NCBI GenBank assembly: GCA_014843695.1
Contig: CM026398.1
Location: 44,633,372 to 44,697,371, forward strand
DNA length: 64,000 nt
Source of the DNA: Archivesica marissinica
Lineage: Eukaryota; Mollusca; Bivalvia; Venerida; Vesicomyidae
Direction: 5' to 3'
Positions 24,646-36,159 of this stretch are shown piece by piece; the stretch's first letter is position 1, and the number at the start of each line of letters is the position of its first letter. The translations under genes and the position numbers were made by a program. The notes under the pieces are model-generated. The model worked only from the letters and a program-made list of their open reading frames with translations, was not told the DNA's origin and did no database searches.

Positions 24646-24894
24646 CTGTCAGATTAGCGCAGTGGTTAGCGCGCTCGCTTTTCACCAATGGGACCTGGGT
24701 TCGATCCTCGAACCGGGAAATATGCGAGATGGTACCATGGTCACCAGATCGAACAGGTGAGTTTTCTACAGGTACTCCGCTTTCCTCCCACACGAATGTC
24801 GAATGACCACAGTTACGCTTTCATCCGCGCCAACGAGAGTGATTAATATAAGTTGTTAAAACTTGCTTCGAGCGTCGTAAAATAAATTTTAAAC
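24646..24894 (+). mobile_element. SINE family B, full length
   Basis: tRNA-like head with A box TTAGCGCAGTGGTTAGCGCG and B box GGTTCGATCC, then the family body (CTCCGCTTTCCTCCCACACG, GCGCCAACGAGAGTGATTAA) and a TAAAATAAATTTTAAAC tail. It served as the reference copy for family B. Confidence 0.88.
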
Positions 24895-25668
24895 AATTGT
24901 ATTTAGATTTTATACAAAATTAATCTCAAATAAAAATATAGTTATCTGTTAAATTGAATAAAGTCAATATACCGTTAAAGATCCATATCCGATGGTACAT
25001 CTTGACAACAGTTTCGCCACCGACAGTTACAGTTACGAGACTCGAGTAGCCGGTGACTGCACACTCTACTTGATTGGCAAACACTTCTTGTACATTAGTC
25101 AGTTCACAAAGGTAGATAATTACGACAAACAAAGCACCTTAGCATTAAATTACGCTAACCTATTGTGTTAGAGATCAGCCAATAACCGAGCCTCACGTTT
25201 TGGATAGCTCAACTCAAAAACAGTTAGATAAAATGATCGATATCTGTTGAATACTCCGACCCGAGTATATACATAGTCGCTATTGTAGTTTTTCGATAAA
25301 TCTATAAAAGCTATAAAATCGTCATTATTTGAAGTGTATTGAGAATTGTATTGTTAAATTTGATTCATCTATGCACGACAATAGTTTTGCAAGTTCAGAA
25401 TTTTAGTCAATCAATACAAGTGCTGTACAACATATATTCGAGAGAGACACGAAACAAACTTGAAATCAACTATATATTATTAGTAATAATAATATTACTA
25501 CTAGATTTTGTCTAACAAGTGGCGTATTTACGCACACCTATATCCCCGAGGCTCTCAAGACATTGATAAAAATAACGATGACACGGTACAAAAACATCTA
25601 TGACAAAATGCAGCATTTATGGTATAATTATTCTATGTAGCTGCAACATTTTGTCACAAAGTTAACAA
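24895..25668. other. Spacer with a possible but unproven exon
   Basis: Around 24960-25135 the sequence is richer in GC and stays open on both strands. On minus it could run from an AG at about 25131 to a GT at about 24973. On plus it could run from an AG at about 25014 to GTAGAT at about 25112. Neither translation is recognised, and the pyrimidine tracts are weak. The rest is AT-rich with nothing seen. Confidence 0.25.
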
Positions 25669-25790
25669 TTAACCCTGTGCCTACTGAGTAAATAAAATCA
25701 CAATTGCAAACAACGCAGCGTCTGATCAGGATCTATTTTGTTTGCTACTCAGCCAAGCTATTTTGCATAAAAGTATGAATAGAAAGCAAC
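25669..25790. mobile_element. TTAA MITE family 2, one-ended fragment
   Basis: Begins TTAACCCTGTGCCTACTGAG and continues with TGCAAACAACGCAGCG and CTGATCAGGATCTATTTTG, matching one half of the element at 15215-15463. The other end is not found before the next TTAA element at 25854. Confidence 0.65.
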
Positions 25791-25853
25791 CACATTCCAA
25801 AAATGTACATTTTAGTATTCATTTTGTGATATAATAGCATTATAATTGGCATA

Positions 25854-26691
25854 TTAACCCTTTCCTTCATAGAGATTTAGGTTAACCCTTTCAACCCCAC
25901 AGGCCTCTAAATAGGTTTATGAAAAAGTGTAGATCCAGATGAGCTGGCTCGTGACGAGCCGTCTCATCAGGATCTGCACTTTTTTGCCAGTAATAATTAT
26001 TAATTTTAGACAAAATTACCCATCTTGATAAATGAACTGGTCCGAATGTAATTTTCTTATTCATTTATTGGTCTAAGAATATCATGGACCAGTCCATGTC
26101 AGTTACTTGAGGTTGAATGGGTTAATATACTATTATATCTCCATACAAACGACAGCCATTTAGCTATCATGCAGTAGATAAGTATAGTCACCATATCTAC
26201 CCCACCTCCATATATATTACTGGGACTTCATAGAGATTTAGGTTAATATACTATTATATCTCCATACAAACGACAGCCATTTAGCTATCATGCAGTGGAT
26301 AAGTAGTCACCATATCTACCCCACCTCCATATATATTACTGGGACTTCATAGAGATTTAGGTTAATATACTATTATATCTCCATACAAACGACAGCCATT
26401 TAGCTATCATGCAGTGGATAAGTAGTCACCATATCAATCATACCTACATAGATATTACTGGGACTTGATAGAGATTTAGGTTAATATACTATTATATCTG
26501 CATACAAACGACAGCCATTTAGCCATCATGCAGTGGATAAGTAGTCGACATATCTATCCCACCTCCATAGATATTACTGGGACTACATAAGATTCTGGCC
26601 TTTATTATGAACATTGGATTGGCTACTACATTGTCAATGTATGTCGTATTGGTAATGGGCCAAGAGGTGTTTCTATGAGGGAAAGAGTTAA
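25854..26691 (-). mobile_element. TTAA MITE family 5 with internal tandem expansion and nested MITE
   Basis: Left border TTAACCCTTTCCTTCATAG, right border ATGAGGGAAAGAGTTAA. Inside are four tandem copies of a unit of about 118 bp (TTAATATACTATTATATCTC, ACGACAGCCATTTAGC, CCCACCTCCAT). The first copy is interrupted at its TTAA by the MITE at 25882-26125. The sister copy at 40720-41073 is in the opposite orientation and holds only two units. Confidence 0.82.
25882..26125 (+). mobile_element. TTAA MITE family 1, nested, with readable empty site
   Basis: TTAACCCTTTCAACCCCACA at the left and GGTTGAATGGGTTAA at the right. Its flanks join to GATTTAGG-TTAA-TATACTATTATA, which is exactly the uninterrupted sequence in the next tandem unit (about 26231-26260). 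The target duplication is therefore TTAA and nothing more. Confidence 0.93.
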
Positions 26692-26990
26692 GGAGGTAAC
26701 AACATAGAGAATTTTTTTCTGGCCATGGCACTGGGTTAGCAATTAATTCAACCAATTAACTACGATACTGTGGCACCACGTATATGTTTTACAATAACCA
26801 ACTTAAAATATAAAATGGTGTACAAAAACCTGCCGAGAAACAGTGAGAATTTAGTGACATATAAAATCATGCATTTTACCAAATAAGTAAAATCCGACAA
26901 TAGTCATTATGCCATTTTGCAAGCTATAAAAGAAGTATTGACAGATACTTATATTTCCTCCAAGACACCCTGGAATAGAATGTTGCTTTT
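26692..26990. other. Spacer, no gene seen
   Basis: No repeat or exon recognised. Confidence 0.5.
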
Positions 26991-27223
26991 GTGGAAGTTG
27001 TGATAGCGCAGTGGTAGCTCGTTCGCTTCAGGTGCGAAAGGCTCCGAGTTCGAGCCCCGCTGGAGCCGTTACGATTGTCCCCTTAGGCAAGGTATTTAAA
27101 TTCCACATTTCTTCTTCTCTCTCCCTCGTGGCGATGGATTCAATCAGGAATGAGGTCTCGAGAGTGATTAATATAAGTTGTAAGAACTTGTTTCGCAATC
27201 AAGCTAAAATAAATTTGTATACA
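26991..27223 (+). mobile_element. SINE family C, full length (reference copy)
   Basis: Head GTGGAAGTTGTGATAGCGCA with box A in TAGCGCAGTGGTAGCTCG and box B GAGTTCGAGCCCC. Body GTCCCCTTAGGCAAGG, GATGGATTCAATCAGGAATG, GAGAGTGATTAATATAAGTT. Tail AAAATAAATTTGTATACAC. Confidence 0.9.
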
Positions 27224-27254
27224 CTATCAAATTCAACATGGCTCATTGTTAATC

Positions 27255-27655
27255 ATTGTATCTGTATACATTGTATCTGTATACATTGTATCTGTATACA
27301 TTGTATCTGTATACATTGTATCTGTATACATTGTATCTGGACAAAATCATTTATCTGTATACATTGTATCTGGACAAAATCATTTATCTGTATACATTGT
27401 ATCTGGACAAAATCATTTATCTGTATACATTGTATCTGGACAAAATCATTTATCTGTATACATTGTATCTGGACAAAATCATTTATCTGTATACATTGTA
27501 TCTGGACAAAATCATTTATCTGTATACATTGTATCTGGACAAAATCATTTATCTGTATACATTGTATCTGGACAAAATCATTTATCTGTATACATTGTAT
27601 CTGGACAAAATCATTTATCTGTATACATTGTATCTGGACAAAATCATTTATTTTG
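27255..27655. repeat. 15-bp then 33-bp minisatellite
   Basis: Starts as five units of TGTATCTGTATACAT, then becomes ten units of 33 bp made of that word plus GGACAAAATCATTTATC. The longer unit evidently arose by insertion of 18 bp into the short one and then spread. Both periods are multiples of three, so all plus frames stay open. Confidence 0.95.
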
Positions 27656-28426
27656 GATTGAATTGCATCCCACCATAAATATGAAATATTAATGCTAATA
27701 CCCTAAGGGTATTGGCCAGACCCAAAATAAAGACACCAGTGTTACAACAGCTATGATAACATATTTATACAATCTAGGTGTCTGTTATAAAATAAAGCTT
27801 TGTTTTTGGGGGGCTAAAAGTCACACCAACAAAATTATGAAATCTAATGGTCTGAAACGCCATTTCCTGCATTCTGAGCAATGACGGTGCATATAATACG
27901 GCATAAGTATTTGATTTTAATATGAACCATATATGTGAAAGGATGTCTGAGAATGTTCCGACATATATGTAGAAATTACCTGTACATTGACATAAATCTC
28001 CAAACCACCACTTGTGTTGATGAGAATGTGTGGGCAGATACATGTATATGTTGATTGCCTTTACATGGATAATAGACCTCCAAACAGTTTCAGACACCAT
28101 ATATGTGTAATATGAAGTCTGACATATTTGGACATACATGTATATGTACAAATTACCTCACATTGTCATATACCTCTATACAGAAAAGACGGAAGTAGAA
28201 TATCTTATTGACTTTAACTGTTCAATGTTTCTCGCCAAGCCCCATAAAGTTGCAATACCTTAATATGGATATTCCAGAAACATGCATTTCGTCAACGTTT
28301 AAATGTGTACATATTTAAAAAGCGACAGCATATAGAGAAAGTTCAGAGAAAGCCTCTTATAATAAACTATTCCCACGTGTTGTTTTCATCAATATTATTA
28401 GAGTAACTGTGTAAGCATTCTGATAG
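27656..28426. other. Spacer, no gene supported
   Basis: Contains two diverged copies of a segment of about 100 bp (CATATATGTG...GACATATATGTAG...AAATTACCT at about 27930 and 28095). A 125-codon minus frame here has no recognisable domain. Confidence 0.45.
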
Positions 28427-28673
28427 TTTAATCTTTATTTATTTTACAATGATTGCAAGCAAGTTTTAACAACTTATATTAATCACTTTCGTTGGCGCGG
28501 ATGAAAGCATAAATGTGGTCATTCATGTGGGAGAAAACCGGAGTACCCGGAGAAAACCCACCTGTCTAATCTGGTGACCATCATACCCTCTCACACATTT
28601 CCTGGTCCGAGGATCAAACCAGGGTTGCATTGGTGAGAAGAGAGCGTGCTAACCACTGCGCTAATCGGACAGC
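28427..28673 (-). mobile_element. SINE family B with target duplication
   Basis: Full minus-strand copy from tail TTTATTTATTTTACAATGAT to inverse head ACCACTGCGCTAATCGGACAG. The direct repeat CTGATAG lies at 28420-28426 and 28674-28680, as expected for LINE-driven integration. Confidence 0.88.
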
Positions 28674-29160
28674 CTGATAGAGTGCATGAAAAAGTGGACC
28701 TCAGGGAATTATGGGTGGGGGGGGGGGGTCATCCGACAGCTTCGACCTCCTAGCTACGGGCCTGATGTAACCAGCAGTATTTGTCCCAAGATGACCATTT
28801 CACCTTTAAGTACAGAAGACAAAGAAATGATTAACAATTGAAAACAAAGGATAGTACAGGGGGTTTCGGGCCATCACTTGGCCTGTTCATATACATTATC
28901 TATACTGATACTCCATCTCTAAGTGCATTTACATTTAATTATAACTGCTTATATTCACACTTCATAACACATGATAGGTTATATACTGGTCAACCAAATA
29001 ACTAAAGTTCACAATCAGAAGAAAAACATTATTTTCAAGCCAGTTTTCTATTATTCTGTACCATCCATACTCACCTATAAGACAATTTTTTTTACCACCA
29101 GATTATGGCATAAAAGTGGCTTCCGGTCTTATAAGTGAGTGCTAAAACAAATTGCGACAA
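28674..29160. other. Spacer with poly-G and a TIR-like end
   Basis: A run of about 13 G lies at about 28714-28728, followed by CTCCTAGCTACGGGCCTGATG, which resembles one end of the 7336 element. No partner end was identified. No gene. Confidence 0.45.
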
Positions 29161-29330
29161 GTAATCCAGGGATCGCAGGTTCGATCCCCCGTCTGACCCT
29201 AATAAAATTAACAGTCTTTCAGATGGGACTTAAACTGAGGTCTCGCGGTACACCGTGCACGTAAAAGAACCAGAAAAAATATAAAATGACTAATGTCTTC
29301 ATGCGGCGTCGCTCATATGGGCAACCGGTA
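29161..29330 (+). mobile_element. SINE family E, truncated at both ends
   Basis: Begins inside the head (GTAATCCAGGGATCGCAGGTTCG contains box B) and stops at CCCATATGAGCGACG's inverse, GGGCAACCGGTA, where a MITE follows directly. Box A is missing. Confidence 0.8.
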
Positions 29331-29506
29331 GTCAAACCTGTGCTAAGCAGCCAGCCAAGGGAGTCAAAGAAAGTGGCTGCTTAGCACAGGTGGCTGCTTA
29401 ATAGAGGGTAAATATATAATAAAACAACTGATTGGGAATCTGGAAACTGGCTGTTTAATACAGGTTGGTTGCTTAATGGAGGTGAGCACTAACACAGGTT
29501 TGACTG
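29331..29506. mobile_element. TA-target MITE (CAGTCAAACCT family)
   Basis: Left end (C missing) AGTCAAACCTGTG, right end CAGGTTTGACTG, flanked by TA. Internal TTAGCACAGGTGGCTGC. It abuts the broken SINE E copy. Confidence 0.75.
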
Positions 29507-29512
29507 TAGTGT

Positions 29513-29622
29513 TTTAATCACATTTTTGCACAAAATAACGCTGCTACTTTCATCTTGGCGCCAACTGTCAGCGCAAATTGTCATGATGTCACTAAATTAT
29601 TATGACGTCACTACGCAAAACA
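29513..29622 (-). repeat. Dispersed repeat of unknown type
   Basis: Matches in reverse complement 37232-37352: GCTGACAGTTGGCGC, AAAGTAGCAG, TTATTTTGTGCAAAAAT. No ends, no coding, two copies in the window. Confidence 0.7.
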
Positions 29623-30920
29623 GCTTTATATTCATGTTTTAAACAGCGTTGTAATTGTATCAAAGACTGCTTTTAAATAGTAACTTGTCTTACTATTGAC
29701 ATTATGTACCAATTCAAATAGAAATATGCATACTTTAAAGTATAATTTACAAATTATTTGGATTATTCTCTCAACCAATCAGAATCCTTCCATGTGTTAT
29801 TACACATGTGTACATATAAGAAATTATGAGATAACTGTATTACACCAGGTGCGTCGAAAGCCAGCTGACCTTGGGGCCATGGCTTTTGAAGGCTACAAAG
29901 TGGCCCAAGTCTGCTAGGGGGATCTGGGGGCAAGCTCCCCCGGGAAATTTATTATTGAGATATTGAGATGTAGATACTGTAGAAACGATATTAATGGCTT
30001 CTGGACATAAAAAGTTAGTAAACTTATTTTTATAATATGTGTTGCTAAATAGAATTGATAATATTATTTTACAATTGATAAAATCGACCGTATTATACAT
30101 AAATGTACGTTCTATAAATGGGTACCCAGTTTATGTTACCCACCCTGCATACAGTGCGTAGCTAGAACCGAGAATAGATCTACATAGCCGTCACTTACAA
30201 TAAAAAATACACCCGGCTTGCCAAAATATTGGGGCCGCAGGACATAACTTCCACAAGTATAAAATAAAAAATCCGCCTGCATGGCCTAAATATTGGGACC
30301 GCGGTCGCGGCCCCTGCGGGCTGCTCCGACGCCATTGTACACTGAATACAAGCAAAGTTATGTGAAAAATATACTTTCCTACATACATTATACTGTGATT
30401 ACTGGCACAAACATCACTTTAGCACATTGTTGCAAATAATGGCGTCAATTATAATTCCAGTATAAAAATGTGATTGACTATTTCTTGAAATAATAGTGCA
30501 ATCAAAATGCATGCAGAAAGCATTTCACTTGTGATAATGTAGAAATTGAGACAAACATGTTCACATCCTACTGGTCGTCTAACCAATATAACTGTACTTT
30601 ACTGGCCATTCAATGCATGCTGAACATAGTTAGTGCAGATTTACCTGTCATTTATAGGGGTCATACAAATAGTCACATGGTTAATTCTAGATCCATTGTT
30701 GAAAACAATGGAGTAACAATGAGTTCTATTGTTGAATACAATAGAGTAACAGTGTATTTCTTCATCTCAGTTTAGGGTACAAACAAGTGTCCATTATCCT
30801 ATAATCTGTATCATCAAGCTGCATTACAGGCAACTAATAGGCAGATAGTTAGAGGGCGAATTGTGAGATATAATCTTTTCAAGCCGCATCACTTAATTCT
30901 CCCTATTTTGAGCTGGAGGA
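29623..30920. other. Spacer with G/C-rich repeat fragments
   Basis: Segments at about 29848-29945 (GGGGGCAAGCTCCCCCGGG) and 30150-30340 (GTGCGTAGCTAG, GACCGCGGTCGCGGCC) look like pieces of a GC-richer mobile element resembling the 7336 TIR group. No intact gene. Confidence 0.4.
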
Positions 30921-31693
30921 GAAGAGGGCACCTGGTGGAGACACGAGAAGATGCATAGAGGGCACCTGGTGGAGACATGAGAAGATACATAGAAGGCACC
31001 TGGTGGAGACATGAGAAGATGCATAGAGGACACCTGGTTGAGATAAGAGAAGATACATAGAGGGCACCTGGTGGAGACAAGAGAAGATACATAGAGGACA
31101 TCTGGTGGAGACATGAGAAGATGCATAGAGGACACCTGGTGGAGACAAGAGAAGATACATAGAGGACACCTGGTGGAGACAAGAGAATATACATAGAGGG
31201 CACCTGGTGGAGACAAGAGAAGATACATAGAGGACACCTGGTGGAGACATGAGAAGATGCATAGAGAGCACTTGGTGGAGACATGAGAAGATGCATAGAG
31301 GGCACCTGGTGGAGACATGAGAAGATGCATAGAGGGCACCTGGTGGAGACATGAGAAGATGCATAGAGGGCACCTGGTGGAGACATGAGAAGATGCATAG
31401 AAGGCACCTGGTGGAGACACGAGAAGATGCATAGAGGGCACCTGGTGGAGACATGAGAAGATGCATAGAGGGCACCTGGTGGAGACACGAGAAGATGCAT
31501 AGAGGGCACCTGGTGGAGACATGAGAAGATACATAGAGGGCACCTGGTGAAGACATGAGAAGATGCATAGAGGACATCTGGTTGAGATAAGAGAATATAC
31601 ATAGAGGACACCTGGTGGAGACATGAGAAGATACATAGAGGACACCTGGTGGAGATAAGAGCATATACATAGTGGGCACCTGGTTGAGACAAC
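30921..31693. repeat. 34-bp minisatellite
   Basis: About 23 copies of GAGGGCACCTGGTGGAGACA plus TGAGAAGATGCATA, with ACATGAG/ACAAGAG/ATAAGAG and GCATA/ACATA variants. Open frames on minus in all phases (SSHVSTRCPLCIF types) come from 34 bp not being a multiple of three with no stop in any phase. They are artefacts. Confidence 0.95.
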
Positions 31694-32279
31694 AAACTTC
31701 TCCCTTGAATACCTGAACCATCTCCCTATTTTGAAGGATTAGCACATTCCCTGTAACTATTCTGTAATATGTATATACACGGGCATTTGGGTAGAACCAC
31801 TGACCTTCCACAAGCCAATTGGGTAACTTACTCCTTACAAGAAATGTGTGAGACTGATGGCAATCCCGTGAGACCTGACAAGTATGCAACATGTAGGGTT
31901 GGAGATCTCATGTTTTGATGTCTTCATCACAAAAATAAAGGACTATTAAAAATTCAATATAGATATTGAATGCCTGCCACGAAAGCTACCTATATGAAAT
32001 ATTCGGCATCCATTCACAATAAATGTGTGTCATCTCTGTTTATCTGATATCAGCAACGAAGCCAATGGTTGTACACAGACCACATTCTAGTCTGAACCTA
32101 CGATAGATTTTACCATAACTCGTGCCACATTTTTATCTGCCCCTCCAATTTGTAGGCCTACGTTAGTGACTTGCAAGTTGCTCGAGTCAAGTGCGCAGTG
32201 AATGAAAATATTTAAATATTACTACTCCCGTTTTGTATGACAAAGTATTATGGCAGTATAATATAATCTGTGTGTGTGC
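31694..32279. other. Spacer, no gene seen
   Basis: TTCTCCCTTGAATACC and CTCCCTATTTTG flank the preceding array and echo the GGGAGAAG repeat family seen at 24208 and 44310. Nothing else recognised. Confidence 0.45.
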
Positions 32280-32565
32280 TTTACGTTTATTTATCATCGC
32301 TACCGGTTGCCCATATGAGCGACACCTCCTGAAGAGATTAGTCATTCTAGATTTTGGAGGATAGTGCAATGATACAAACAGAGACCCATTCCAGAGTTTC
32401 CTCTGGTTCTTTTACGTGCACGGTGTAAAGCACCGACATGAGACCACAGTTTAATGTCCCCTCTGAAAGACTGTTAATTTTATTAGCATCAGACAGGGGA
32501 TCGAACCTGCGATCCCTGGATTACCTGTCCAACGTGGTAACCACTGGACTACAGATCTGTCTGTA
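32280..32565 (-). mobile_element. SINE family E, full length
   Basis: Complete order of landmarks, from TTTATTTATCATCGCTACCG to the inverse head ACTACAGATCTGTCTGT. The minus-strand box B reads GGTTCGATCCC. Confidence 0.88.
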
Positions 32566-32957
32566 TACTATATATAATATAATCTGCATCAGTTTAGTGC
32601 TGTATAGAGGTGTTTGGTTTAAACATATTTATTTTCTATCATGTACATGATTATTTACAACTATTGAAATAAGGAATTGGACAGAAAGCTATACAGCTTA
32701 TGGTTGTCCTCTCCTTAAATAGAGATGTTTGTGAGTTTGTATCATTATCTGGATGCTCTTGGTCAAGTTACATGAAATTCTGCATGGTACATTCAACAGA
32801 TATGATGTTCAACCGTTAGCAAACTGTAGATGAAATGAGCAGATAACAAATGCGAAATATTTTCCCTACGGTATATTTCCTAGAAAGTAGGGCTTGAAAT
32901 TTCATTAAAATCAATCTGATTGATCATTTCACCAACACCGTATCAATGGTCCATAAC
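32566..32957. other. Spacer, no gene seen
   Basis: No repeat or exon recognised. Confidence 0.5.
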
Positions 32958-33236
32958 TTAACCCTTTCAACACCACAGACCTCTAAATAGGCTTACAAAA
33001 AGTGTAGATACAGATGAGCCGGCTCATGACGAGCCGTCTCATCAGGATCTGCACTTTTTGCCAGTGATATGACTATTTATAGACATAATTACCCATTTTG
33101 ATAAATGAACTTGTCCAAATGTGATTTTCTGATTCATTTATTGGTTATATATGTGAGCGGGGCTCGAACCCGTGACCATCAGTGATGATAGGTTACAGTG
33201 GTATATATGTGAGTTACTTGGTGTTGAATGGGTTAA
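32958..33236 (+). mobile_element. TTAA MITE family 1 with a captured SINE D piece
   Basis: Normal borders (TTAACCCTTTCAACACCAC; GGTGTTGAATGGGTTAA) and central hairpin. However, about 65 bases near 33146-33211 replace the expected CATGGACCAGTCCATG stretch. They carry GCGGGGCTCGAACCCGTGAC, the inverse head of SINE D, bordered by two copies of TATATATGTGAG. Confidence 0.82.
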
Positions 33237-33327
33237 ATAGGTAATCTGACCTGGTGACATGTGTTTTTGATAGATTGGCGTGGTCAAACATATTCTGGTG
33301 GAAGTCACTGCTAGAATGCATCACACC

Positions 33328-34247
33328 AAGTTTCCACTGGTGACAGAGATGTCCATGGAAGGGGGGTTCCCACTGATGACAGAGATGTTCATGGAAGGGG
33401 GGTTCCCACTGGTGACAGAGATGTCCATGGAAGGGGGGTTCCCACTGGTGACAGAGATGTCCATGGAAGGGGGGTTCCCACTGGTGACAAAGATGTCCAT
33501 GGAAGGGGGGTTCCCACTGGTGACAGAGATGTCCATGGAAGGGGGGTTCCCACTGGTGACAGAGATGTCCATGGAAGGGGGGTTCCCACTGGTGACAGAG
33601 ATGTTCATGGAAGGGGGTTCCCACTGGTGACAAAGATGTCCATGGAAGGGGGGTTCCCACTGGTGACAAAGATGTCCATGGAAGGGGGTTCCCACTGGTG
33701 ACAGAGATGTTCATGAAAGGTGGGTTCCCACTGGTGACAGAGATGCACATGGAAGGTGGGGTGGGTTTCCACTGGTGACAGAGATGTCCATGGAAGGGGG
33801 GTTCCCACTGATGACAGAGATGTTCATGGAAGGGGGGTTCCCACTGGTGACAGAGATGTCCATGGAAGGGTGGGGTGGGTTTCCACTGGTGACAGAGATG
33901 TCCATGGAAGGGGGGTCCACTGGTGTCAGAGATGCACATGGAAGGGGGGTTCCCACTGGTGACAGAGATGTCCATGGAAGGGGGGTTCCCACTGGTGACA
34001 TAGATGTTCATGGAAGGGGGGTTCCCACTGGTGACAGAGATGTTCATGGAAGGGGGGTTCCCACTGGTGACAGAGATGTTCATGGAAGGGGGGTTCCCAC
34101 TGGTGACAGAGATGTTCATGGAAGGGGGGTTCCCACTGGTGACAGAGATGTTCATGGAAGGGGGGTTCCCACTGGTGACATAGATGTTCATGGAAGGGGG
34201 GTTCCCACTGGTGACAGAGATGCACATGGAAGGTGGGGTGGGTTTCC
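33328..34247. repeat. 36-bp GC-rich minisatellite
   Basis: About 25 units of TTCCCACTGGTGACAGAGAT plus GTCCATGGAAGGGGGG. Loss or gain of one G in the run moves the frame, so 12-residue repeat frames (HQWEPPFHGHLC, TSGNPPSMDISV) appear in several phases on both strands. No splice or start context supports translation. Confidence 0.95.
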
Positions 34248-34705
34248 AATAGTTTGTGGACAGAACTACAGTACATCTGAAACACTATGAATTTATTAAT
34301 TAACTGATTTAATTAACTAAGTACCTCTTTTGGAATACCATGTACTGTGTAGTGGTGCCAAGTTTTAGGTGGCACCTTGTCGTTCAACAGCGGGTCACGC
34401 CAGGTCTTTGGCATCACCCCGTCATACAATAAGGGGTCAGCAACAAGCTTCATAATGGAAGATTAAACAGACCTGAAATACAAGACAGGATTTATTTCAT
34501 CTATGTCAGTCGCTTATAGAAGTTGGAGAATTGAGTACTTGTTTCTACCTTGGAAATGTGGGTGATCTTCTCCACCATAACAGACTGACTTGTACTATAA
34601 TGTTCAAGAGTGGACACTGTAGAATGAAATTCATATTCTCGTTCAAAGTAAATATACACAAAACTAAGGTATCATTAACCACCAAGAGGAATCATTCATC
34701 TGTGA
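34248..34705. other. Spacer, no gene seen
   Basis: No exon or mobile element recognised. Confidence 0.5.
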
Positions 34706-35506
34706 GGTACAAACAACATTGTACAGTCAAGGTACAAACAACATTGTACAGTCAAGGTACAAACAACATTGTACAGTCAAGGTACAAACAACATTGTACA
34801 GTCAAGGTACAAACAACATTGTACAGTCAAGGTACAAACAACATTGTACAGTCAAGGTACAAACAACATTGTACAGTCAAGGTACAAACAATATTGTACA
34901 GTCAAGGTACAAACAACATTGTACAGTCAAGGTACAAACAACACTGTACAGTCAAGGTACAAACAACATTGTACAGTCAAGGTACAAACAACATTGTACA
35001 GTCAAGGTACAAACAACATTGTACAGTCAAGATACAAACAACATTGTACAGTCAAGGTACAAACAACATTATACAGACAATGTACAAACAACATTGTACA
35101 GTCAAGGTACAAACAACATGGTACAGTCCAGGTACAAACAACATTGTACAGTCAAGATACAAACAACATTGTACAGTCAAGATACAAACAACATTGTACA
35201 GTCAAGATACAAACAACATTGTACAGTCAAGGTACAAACAACAATGTACAGTCAATGTACAAACAACATTGTACAGTCAAGGTACAAACAACATTGTACA
35301 GTCAAGGTACACACAACATTGTACAGTCAAGATACAAACAACATTGTACAGTCAATGTACAAACAACATTGTACAGTCAAGGTACAAACAACATTGTACA
35401 GTCAAGGTACAAACAACATTGTACAGTCAAGATACAAACAACATTGTACAGTCAAGGTACAAACAATATTGACCAGTCCAGGTACAAACAACATTGTACA
35501 ATCACA
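34706..35506. repeat. 25-bp minisatellite
   Basis: About 32 units of GGTACAAACAACATTGTACA plus GTCAA. Each unit can fold on GTACA...TGTAC. It joins the next array with no spacer. Confidence 0.95.
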
Positions 35507-35990
35507 ACTGTCACCTAGCAGTCACCTCTATACAGCACCTAACCTGTGCTAGCAGTCACCTCTATACAGCACCTAACCTGTGCTGACAGTCACCTCTATA
35601 CAGCACCTAACCTGTGCTGACAGTCACCTCTATACAGCACCTAACCTGTGCTGACAGTCACCTCTATACAGCACCTAACCTGTGCTGACAGTCACCTCTA
35701 TACAGCACCTAACCTGTGCTGACAGTCACCTCTATACAGCACCTAACCTGTGCTGACAGTCACCTCTATACAGCACCTAACCTGTGCTGACAGTCACCTC
35801 TATACAGCACCTAACCTGTGCTGACAGTCACCTCTATACAGCACCTAACCTGTGCTGACAGTCACCTCTATACAGCACCTAATCTGTGCTAGCAGTCACC
35901 TCTATGCAGCACCTAATCTGTGCTAGCAGTCACCTCTATACAGTACCTAACCTGTCACCTAGCAGTCACCTCTATACAGCACCTAACCTG
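35507..35990. repeat. 34-bp minisatellite resembling MITE ends
   Basis: About 14 units of CAGTCACCTCTATACAGCAC plus CTAACCTGTGCTGA. The wording (GGTCACCTC, TTAAGCAGC, ACCTGTGCTA) parallels the subterminal part of the CAGTCAAACCT MITEs at 5722 and 29331. Confidence 0.93.
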
Positions 35991-36069
35991 ATATGGGCCT
36001 CAAGTCATCAAGAGGACACTAAGTGTGATAGCAGTACAGGTAGGCAATAAATCATACATGTGACGATGA

Positions 36070-36116
36070 TGATTGAGCTTATTTACCCTCGCCTCCGGCG
36101 AACCATATGGGCGAGC
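36070..36116 (-). repeat. Single copy of a dispersed GC-rich motif
   Basis: GATTGAGCTTATTTACCCTC then GAACCATATGGGCGAGCG. In reverse complement this is one unit, plus right flank, of the array at 39892-40300. Confidence 0.75.
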
Positions 36117-36159
36117 GGATCATACATGTCAGGTGCGAGGATATATTATATATATTCTG

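Noticed and set aside
30889..31892. Minus-strand frames up to 329 residues with Cys/Pro/Ser repeats, resembling a secreted repetitive protein
   Set aside because: Three overlapping frames are equally open through a 34-bp array; a real gene would favour one. The flanking parts show no domain.
33214..34290. His/Trp/Pro-rich and Met/Gly-rich repeat frames, shell-matrix-protein-like
   Set aside because: The 36-bp unit gives 12-residue repeats in several phases and both strands; G-run length changes shift the frame, and no gene structure surrounds it.
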